Source: a virus
DNA: 34,776 nt
Reading direction: 5' to 3' (one strand)
Virus record (IMG/VR): IMGVR_UViG_3300024344_000061
Coordinates: 1-34,776 of that record
Within the stretch, counting starts at the first letter, position 1; every line of letters begins with the position of its first letter. A program made the translations under genes and the position numbers. Below, one piece after another: positions 30,735-34,776 of this stretch. The notes under the pieces were generated by a model. The model was not told the DNA's origin. It made no database searches and saw only the letters and a program-made list of their open reading frames with translations.

Positions 30735-30740
30735 TATAAT
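30735..30740 (+). promoter_or_regulatory. -10 box immediately upstream of a start codon
   Basis: TAGTATAAT places TATAAT at 30735-30740, and the ATG follows at 30746. Transcription would start at or within a base or two of the start codon, so the message would be leaderless. AGG at 30741-30743 is too near the ATG to act as a ribosome site. The site sits in the 16-base gap after the phosphoesterase stop. Confidence 0.45.
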
Positions 30741-30745
30741 AGGTT

Positions 30746-31306
30746 ATGCCTAGGAAACCACAACGAAATATTCGTCAAGATAGTGTGACACGAGAACTGT
30801 CTAAACTGCTTTTTCAAGAATTAGCAGAAGAAGTAATTAAAGAAGCTGAAAAACTTTTACCTAGTGATAGCCGTCAAAAATTAGCAGACGCTATAATTAT
30901 TGAAACTTCTTCCGAGGGTTTTACATTAGAATTTGACAAAACCTTTGATACAATATTCTTACCAGAAAAATATGAGGGTGAATCTGTTTTTCGTACTCGT
31001 GGTATAAGTCCTAATACGGGGACACCTTATGGCTATGCGGCTGATACTAGAAAACATACTCGTCAAACTGCATCAGGCATGGTTCCGGTTAGAGCTCATA
31101 CTAAATATTACAGAGTAGGATATAAGCCTGTACAAAGCAAGGATGGGGATTGGTACACAGCTAGTGCCAAAAACAACTTTGGATTACGTATGGCGGAATC
31201 TAGAATAAGGCGGAATTTTTTACAGAAAGCTTGGGACAAAGTATATAGACAATTACCAACACAAGCACGACAGGATATTCCTAAAGCAATTGAAATAAAA
31301 GAATAG
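30746..31306 (+). CDS. Minor head/neck protein candidate
   Basis: This 186-residue basic protein has an N-terminal helix region (VTRELSKLLFQELAEEVIKE), a beta middle (FTLEFDKTFDTIFLPEKY) and a C-terminus with YYRVGYKPVQSKDGDWYTA and RRNFLQKAWDKVYRQL. The late 'R.FLqkAwdkv' helix resembles the end of HK97 gp10-type neck proteins, but these normally sit nearer the connector. It has no ordinary ribosome binding site and probably uses the leaderless promoter just upstream or coupling to the previous gene. Function is tentative. Confidence 0.45.
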   Translation: MPRKPQRNIRQDSVTRELSKLLFQELAEEVIKEAEKLLPSDSRQKLADAIIIETSSEGFTLEFDKTFDTIFLPEKYEGESVFRTRGISPNTGTPYGYAADTRKHTRQTASGMVPVRAHTKYYRVGYKPVQSKDGDWYTASAKNNFGLRMAESRIRRNFLQKAWDKVYRQLPTQARQDIPKAIEIKE

Positions 31307-31316
31307 GAGGAGAAAA

Positions 31317-31523
31317 ATGGATATAAGTAAAGTAACACCAACACAAGAGTTTATTATAGCTCGACATTCTAAAATGGTAGGAAAAGTATTAGATTTAGTA
31401 GAAGCATCGCTACCTGAAGGTAATCAATGTGACAAACTTAAGAAGCTTTTACAAGTTCCTTTGTACGATTTTCGTAACGAAATGATTCAATTAGAGGCTA
31501 ATGGCCTTTCAGATTCCGAATAG
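31317..31523 (+). CDS. Small helical protein, unknown
   Basis: This 68-residue protein has a strong AGGAGG site. It is entirely helical by pattern (TPTQEFIIARHSKMVGKVLD, then CDKLKKLLQVPLYDF). It lies between the neck-like gene and the scaffold leader and has no recognised family. The strong site and position suggest a moderately abundant head-assembly factor. Confidence 0.55.
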   Translation: MDISKVTPTQEFIIARHSKMVGKVLDLVEASLPEGNQCDKLKKLLQVPLYDFRNEMIQLEANGLSDSE

Positions 31524-31526
31524 TTA

Positions 31527-31576
31527 TATAATATATAATATAATTGAGTAGGATTTTTCGATTTCATCAGTATAAT
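31527..31576 (+). promoter_or_regulatory. Cluster of -10 boxes upstream of scaffold and capsid genes
   Basis: Three overlapping TATAAT hexamers lie at 31527-31532, 31534-31539 and 31539-31544, and a fourth, AGTATAATA, has its hexamer at 31571-31576. The 171-base gap here is the longest in the window and precedes the scaffold and major capsid genes, which need the strongest expression. The fourth site matches the AGTATAATA form seen at 30735 and 25784. No strong -35 box is evident; TTGAGT at 31544 is spaced too far (21 bases) from the last one. Confidence 0.5.
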
Positions 31577-31587
31577 AAAATAGCGTT

Positions 31588-31605
31588 AAATATAACGTTA
31601 TATTT
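31588..31605 (+). promoter_or_regulatory. Perfect 18-base palindrome at the capsid promoter start region
   Basis: AAATATAAC followed by GTTATATTT is a perfect 9+9 palindrome that begins 12 bases after the last -10 box, so it covers about +5 to +22 of the predicted transcript. A second, overlapping inverted repeat, CGTTA-aata-TAACG (31584-31597), shares its left half. It could be an operator, or form a 5' mRNA hairpin. It lacks a U run, so it is not a terminator. Confidence 0.55.
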
Positions 31606-31618
31606 CTTTCCATAATTT

Positions 31619-31647
31619 AAAGGGTCGGATGGCTAAGACCAACCTTT
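31619..31647 (+). promoter_or_regulatory. Leader hairpin with a start codon in its loop
   Basis: AAAG-GGTC (31619-31626) pairs with GACC (31637-31640) and, after a 3-base bulge, CTTT (31644-31647), giving a bulged 8-pair stem with a 10-base loop. The loop contains ATG at 31629, the first codon of a 20-codon ORF (31629-31691) whose TAA falls between the AGGAGG (31680-31685) and the ATG of the scaffold gene. This suggests leader control or translational coupling. It could also be chance in AT-rich DNA. Confidence 0.35.
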
Positions 31648-31694
31648 TATGTTTGATAAGAAGAACAAATTTAATTCATAGGAGGTTTTAAACT

Positions 31695-32528
31695 ATGGCA
31701 GATGTAAACGAGAGGCTTGAAAAGCAAATGGAAGGCACAAATCTCGCTCTAGCAGCTGTAGCCGAGGTCCTACAAAAAATGGACGGAAGATTGGCTAAAG
31801 AAGAAGCTGACAAAGAGGAAGAAGAGATTGAAAAAGCTGAAGCACTTGCAAAAGCTGAACTTGTGAAGTCTATCGCTGAAGAAGTGAGAGCAGTTCTTAA
31901 AGCTACAGAAGGAGACAGCTATGCTGGCTCAGATGCTTCTGGTGACGAAAGAAAAGCTGACGCAACTGGCGGTACACCACAAAGTGCTGACGACTCCGAA
32001 AGTGATGCAGGAATAGATGCAAAAATCGAGGAACAGCAAAATACAATTCAAGCCGCATATCACGGCGATGATAAAGACAAAGAGATGGAAAAAGGTGCTC
32101 ACGAAGATGAGGACAAAGAAGAGAAGGGAATGTACAAGGACGACGACGACGATGCAGCCGACGAACCTGTAGAAGAGAAGGGGATGGATGATGATGACGA
32201 TGATTCTGACGACATGAAAGCTATGAAGAAAGAACTAGATACTTTGAGAAAACAGATAGCAGAAACAGAAGCTAACATTTCAAAGGCAGTTCAAAATGAA
32301 TCTGAAGCTAGACTCAGAAAAATGGGATTCAGGGAAGAGACTGGACTACAAGCTCCAAAAGTAGTTAACGGATTAGGTGTTGACGGAATTTCCCCAATAC
32401 AAAAATCTGCTGCTACGGACACCCCGGCTCAACTTGCAGAACTTTCTTACTCAGAATTAAGAAGAATGCAACATCAAATAGAAACTGGTAACACCGATGG
32501 TGTTCCTAGGGAACTATTAGAAGGTTAA
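31695..32528 (+). CDS. Capsid scaffold protein
   Basis: This 277-residue acidic protein directly precedes the major capsid gene, the standard place for a scaffold. Residues 1-70 form a coiled coil (MADVNERLEKQMEGTNLALA; EEADKEEEEIEKAEALAKAE), residues 75-175 are a disordered region rich in Asp/Glu with runs such as DDDDD, and residues 175-215 form a second coiled coil (MKAMKKELDTLRKQIAETEA). The C-terminal 60 residues with LSYSELRRMQHQIETG would bind the capsid protein. It has an AGGAGG site and a structured leader. No protease motif is found in it, so how it is removed from the prohead is unclear. Confidence 0.75.
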   Translation: MADVNERLEKQMEGTNLALAAVAEVLQKMDGRLAKEEADKEEEEIEKAEALAKAELVKSIAEEVRAVLKATEGDSYAGSDASGDERKADATGGTPQSADDSESDAGIDAKIEEQQNTIQAAYHGDDKDKEMEKGAHEDEDKEEKGMYKDDDDDAADEPVEEKGMDDDDDDSDDMKAMKKELDTLRKQIAETEANISKAVQNESEARLRKMGFREETGLQAPKVVNGLGVDGISPIQKSAATDTPAQLAELSYSELRRMQHQIETGNTDGVPRELLEG

Positions 32529-32558
32529 TAATAAACAAACTACAGGAGATTTAAAAAC

Positions 32559-33893
32559 ATGGCAAATCCAAGTTTAAGTGAATATCTTGCTCAGTCTCAA
32601 CGAGGACTGTATCAGTCTGTATTCGGACCTGAATACTTACAGAAACAATCCTACTTTACAGTTGACTCTGCAACAGGTGTATTCAACACTACATACGGAA
32701 GAAAAGTTTGGCAAGCACTAAACAACCAAACTAGATTCTTCAACGCTATCCCTAGAGTGGTCTGGGGAAATACTGCTGGTTGGAGGGTAAGAACTGATAG
32801 AGGTTCTGGCCGTTCAAGACCAGTAACTGAAACAGGTTCTATCCCAACAGTTGATATCTCCAACATTGAATCAGTATCTAGTTTACCTAGAATTGTTTCA
32901 ACTACATTCGGTGCTTCAGTGAAATCAGTGTTCACTGCACAGCTAGAAGGTGGTGTTGGTGATGTTCTAGCATTGGAAAATGAAAATGCTCAGTTAGACC
33001 ACATAAAAGAAATAAACGAAGAATTGAATGCAGGTTCAGCTTACTTAGCTTCAGCCGGTTCAACAACTTCATTCACAGTTCCAGCATCTATTGCTAAGAA
33101 CTTCAAAATTGGTGACGCAGTTGGACAGTATGACAACTCAGCAACAGGATTCGACAGAACTTCAGGTTCAGTTGTTTCCGCAGTAAACACCTCATCAGGT
33201 GCTGTAACAGTTGCTACTGGTACAACATTCGCTGACTCTGACGTAGCTTTCATTCATTCAAGAGCAGGTATGACATCTATTGATGACATTGTTGCTGAAG
33301 ATGCAGCTGCTGTTGGTGGACAATCATCAAGAGTAAGAGCATATGACTTGACACTAGGTGGTAGAACATCAGGTGCATGGAATGCTGGTGCTTCTGTTTC
33401 TTATAACTCAGGAACAGGAAGAGCACTAAGTCTAAACTTATTAGACACTGCAATTCAAAAAATAAGAGAGAATGGTGGAGAACCAAAACTAATCCTTTTG
33501 GGACACGACCAATACTTCAACTTAGAAAGATTGCTTAACTCAAACCAAAGATACTTAGGACAGGAAGAGTACCAAGTTGGTGTAGGTTCTGAAAGAACTT
33601 TCCCGGGTACAAGAACTGGACTAGTACTTGCTACATACCAAGGTATCCCAATTATCCCAGATGCTGACGTTGCTAAATCTGTATCATCCGCTGATGCAGT
33701 TCTAGGTTCAAACGTTTACGTTTTGGATACTGACTATCTAGAAATTGCGATTGCACAACCAACGCAATATGTAGAGAACAGAGATTACTTTGCAGCAAAC
33801 GCACTAGTTGTTAGAGGATTACTCTACACTATGGGTGAGATGCGATGTAAGAACATTTGGACACAAGCAAAAATTGCTGACCTAAACTCTTAA
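32559..33893 (+). CDS. Major capsid protein (HK97 fold expected)
   Basis: This 444-residue protein forms the icosahedral shell. It has the HK97-type plan: an N-terminal arm (MANPSLSEYLAQSQRGLYQS), FFNAIPRVVWGNTAGWRVRT, a Ser/Thr/Ala-rich beta middle with an inserted domain (about 165-235; SYLAS-type linker then FTVPASIAKNFKIGDAVG, again like the beta modules of the tail genes), an alpha/beta P/A-type region (ALSLNLLDTAIQKIRENGGE, PKLILLGHDQYFNLERLL) and a C-terminal YVLDTDYLEIAIAQPTQYVE. It lies after the scaffold with AGGAG 10 bases before the ATG and is followed by a strong terminator, as usual for the most abundant virion protein. It seems richer in C-ending codons than its neighbours. Confidence 0.88.
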   Translation: MANPSLSEYLAQSQRGLYQSVFGPEYLQKQSYFTVDSATGVFNTTYGRKVWQALNNQTRFFNAIPRVVWGNTAGWRVRTDRGSGRSRPVTETGSIPTVDISNIESVSSLPRIVSTTFGASVKSVFTAQLEGGVGDVLALENENAQLDHIKEINEELNAGSAYLASAGSTTSFTVPASIAKNFKIGDAVGQYDNSATGFDRTSGSVVSAVNTSSGAVTVATGTTFADSDVAFIHSRAGMTSIDDIVAEDAAAVGGQSSRVRAYDLTLGGRTSGAWNAGASVSYNSGTGRALSLNLLDTAIQKIRENGGEPKLILLGHDQYFNLERLLNSNQRYLGQEEYQVGVGSERTFPGTRTGLVLATYQGIPIIPDADVAKSVSSADAVLGSNVYVLDTDYLEIAIAQPTQYVENRDYFAANALVVRGLLYTMGEMRCKNIWTQAKIADLNS

Positions 33894-33909
33894 GTTTAGT
33901 TCAATACTT

Positions 33910-33945
33910 GCGGGGGGACTTCGGTCCCCCTGCTTATTTATAAAA
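33910..33945 (+). terminator. Strong intrinsic terminator after the capsid gene
   Basis: GCGGGGGGAC (33910-33919), loop TTCG, GTCCCCCTGC (33924-33933) makes a 10-pair stem with one G.U pair, closed by the very stable C(UUCG)G tetraloop, followed by TTATTTATAAAA. The U tract is interrupted, but the stem is by far the strongest in the window. It would end the head transcript 17 bases past the capsid stop, perhaps with partial read-through into the next genes. Confidence 0.85.
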
Positions 33946-33972
33946 ACTAGTGTATTTTGTGAGGACTGACAA

Positions 33973-34227
33973 GTGGCCGATAAGGACACACAAGTGAATT
34001 TAGCTGTTTATATGGAACGATTAGATTCTTATATTTCAAGTCAAACCGCCCTAACCGAAAAACTTTCTGACAACATAGAGAAAGTTGAAACTAAAGTCGA
34101 TGATATCTCTCAATGGCGGAGCAAAATGTACGGAATGAAAAGTATTCTTGTAGCATTAGGAGTGCTGGTTGTACATACAACAGCTGTTATGGGTAGCTTT
34201 GTGGCTATCATAAATTTCAATAAATAG
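33973..34227 (+). CDS. Small membrane protein, holin-like (XhlA type)
   Basis: This 84-residue protein starts at GTG 33973 with GAGG 8 bases upstream. Residues 10-45 form a coiled coil (YMERLDSYISSQTALTEKLS, KVETKVDDISQW) and residues 55-80 are one membrane-spanning segment (MKSILVALGVLVVHTTAVMG). A coiled coil followed by a single C-terminal membrane helix is the plan of XhlA/BhlA-like phage proteins, some of which act in lysis. No endolysin lies next to it, so the lysis role is open; a virion-associated membrane anchor is possible too. Confidence 0.45.
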   Translation: MADKDTQVNLAVYMERLDSYISSQTALTEKLSDNIEKVETKVDDISQWRSKMYGMKSILVALGVLVVHTTAVMGSFVAIINFNK

Positions 34228-34239
34228 GAGAAAATATAA

Positions 34240-34776
34240 ATGGCTAACGAAAGACACACAGATTATAGAGGATGGGATGTAGATAGTTCGACCAGACAGT
34301 CAGTCCATCCTGCTAATAGATATGTAGCAATATCAAATGCGGCTAGTACAACTGCTGAAGATGTATATTCAATAGTAGTAAATGGTGGGGAAATCGCAAC
34401 AAACTTAGTTTTGAATCCGGGCGTAGAAGGAAGTACAGTTGATGAATTTGTAGCAACTGGTTCAGCTAGGTCTAGAAGTACTGCACAAGCTGCCGAAGGT
34501 AGTGCCTCCTTACTAATAAACCCAGATAATTCTGCTGCTGGTGAAGGGTTCTATTGGGAATCAGAGTTAGTATCTAGAAGTGTAAACACACAATATATAT
34601 CAGTTCAATTAGAAGTTCGTGGAGCTTCCGCTTCAGGAGCAGTTACCTTGACCTTAAGGGACTCTGGGGGAACAACACTACATGGAACATCTGGTAGTCA
34701 TAACCTAACTACAGGTTTTGTAAAACTATCAGCTACTTATGCTATCCCAGCAAACACAGATGCTGCTAAATACAGA
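34240..34776 (+). CDS. Jelly-roll/CBM-like virion protein, runs off the end
   Basis: There are 179 codons up to the window end, with AGGAG 9 bases before the ATG. The protein begins MANERHTDYRGWDVDSSTRQ. From about residue 65 it has the layout of a carbohydrate-binding jelly roll: NLVLNPGVEGSTVDEFVATG, SLLINPDNSAAGEGFYWESE, QYISVQLEVRGASASGAVTL and a last strand pair before AIPANTDAAKYR. Such domains decorate capsids or tails and can bind surface glycans. The reading frame is open at the edge, so the gene is incomplete here unless the genome is circular, in which case the TGA at bases 1-3 would end it exactly. Confidence 0.6.
   Translation, partial: MANERHTDYRGWDVDSSTRQSVHPANRYVAISNAASTTAEDVYSIVVNGGEIATNLVLNPGVEGSTVDEFVATGSARSRSTAQAAEGSASLLINPDNSAAGEGFYWESELVSRSVNTQYISVQLEVRGASASGAVTLTLRDSGGTTLHGTSGSHNLTTGFVKLSATYAIPANTDAAKYR

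Noticed and set aside
33934-33972. Promoter after the capsid terminator (ACTAGTGTATTTT)
   Set aside because: It resembles the AGTATAAT form only loosely (GTGTATTT) and has no A-rich element upstream.
1-34776. tRNA genes, riboswitches (including a cobalamin riboswitch for the class II reductase) and insertion sequences
   Set aside because: Gaps are too short and show no cloverleaf, B12-box-like or transposase signal; only 38 bases separate terL from the reductase start.

Overview
The window is one arm-to-arm stretch of an AT-rich genome of a tailed double-stranded DNA bacteriophage (Caudoviricetes, HK97-type capsid). Every convincing gene is on the + strand, coding is nearly gapless, and many neighbours overlap by 1-40 bases. 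A bacterial host is indicated by sigma70-like TATAAT boxes, GGAGG ribosome binding sites, a DnaG-type primase, a DnaB helicase, a family A DNA polymerase and a phage-encoded sigma-like factor. I see no archaeal promoter, integrase, repressor, tRNA or CRISPR array. The likely lifestyle is virulent and the host phylum cannot be fixed from sequence alone. Two leaderless-looking promoters and a B12-dependent ribonucleotide reductase are weak pointers only.

Layout. 1-9.9 kb is the tail module: head-tail connector, probable tail terminator, a large tail tube protein with inserted beta modules, two tail-assembly chaperone ORFs joined by a classic -1 frameshift heptamer, a short tape-measure candidate, a baseplate-type protein and a 1241-residue fibre/hub ending in an S74 autoprocessing chaperone. 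9.9-11.5 kb is a control block: HTH/zinc protein, promoter, small hairpin, sigma-like factor and two small proteins. 11.5-21.6 kb is the replication and recombination block: DnaB helicase, mini-primase, candidate ssDNA-binding protein, DNA polymerase I, DUF3310 protein, MazG-related small protein, RecA/UvsX recombinase, Vsr-like and Cas4/RecB-like nucleases, RuvC-like resolvase. 21.6-23.8 kb is the terminase. 23.8-25.8 kb is a class II ribonucleotide reductase placed between terminase and portal. 26.3-33.9 kb is the head module: portal, an unidentified Gly-rich/basic protein, a zinc-ribbon protein overlapping an HTH-metallophosphoesterase, two small proteins, scaffold and major capsid protein, closed by a strong terminator. 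34-34.8 kb holds a holin-like membrane protein and a jelly-roll-like protein running off the end.

Read as a circle, the order is terminase, head, (break), tail, replication, terminase, as expected for a circularly permuted siphovirus genome. The window may therefore be most or all of a genome. The ends share no visible repeat, but the last gene meets an in-frame TGA in the first three bases of the window.

The most interesting signals are: a recurrent promoter element (AAAAAT, 3-5 bases, TATAAT) at unit starts together with a phage sigma factor; -10 boxes so close to start codons that leaderless mRNAs are expected; a structured leader before the scaffold gene; zinc ribbons added to both terminase and portal; and the 194-base dual-coding overlap feeding into an HTH-phosphoesterase fusion inside the head module.
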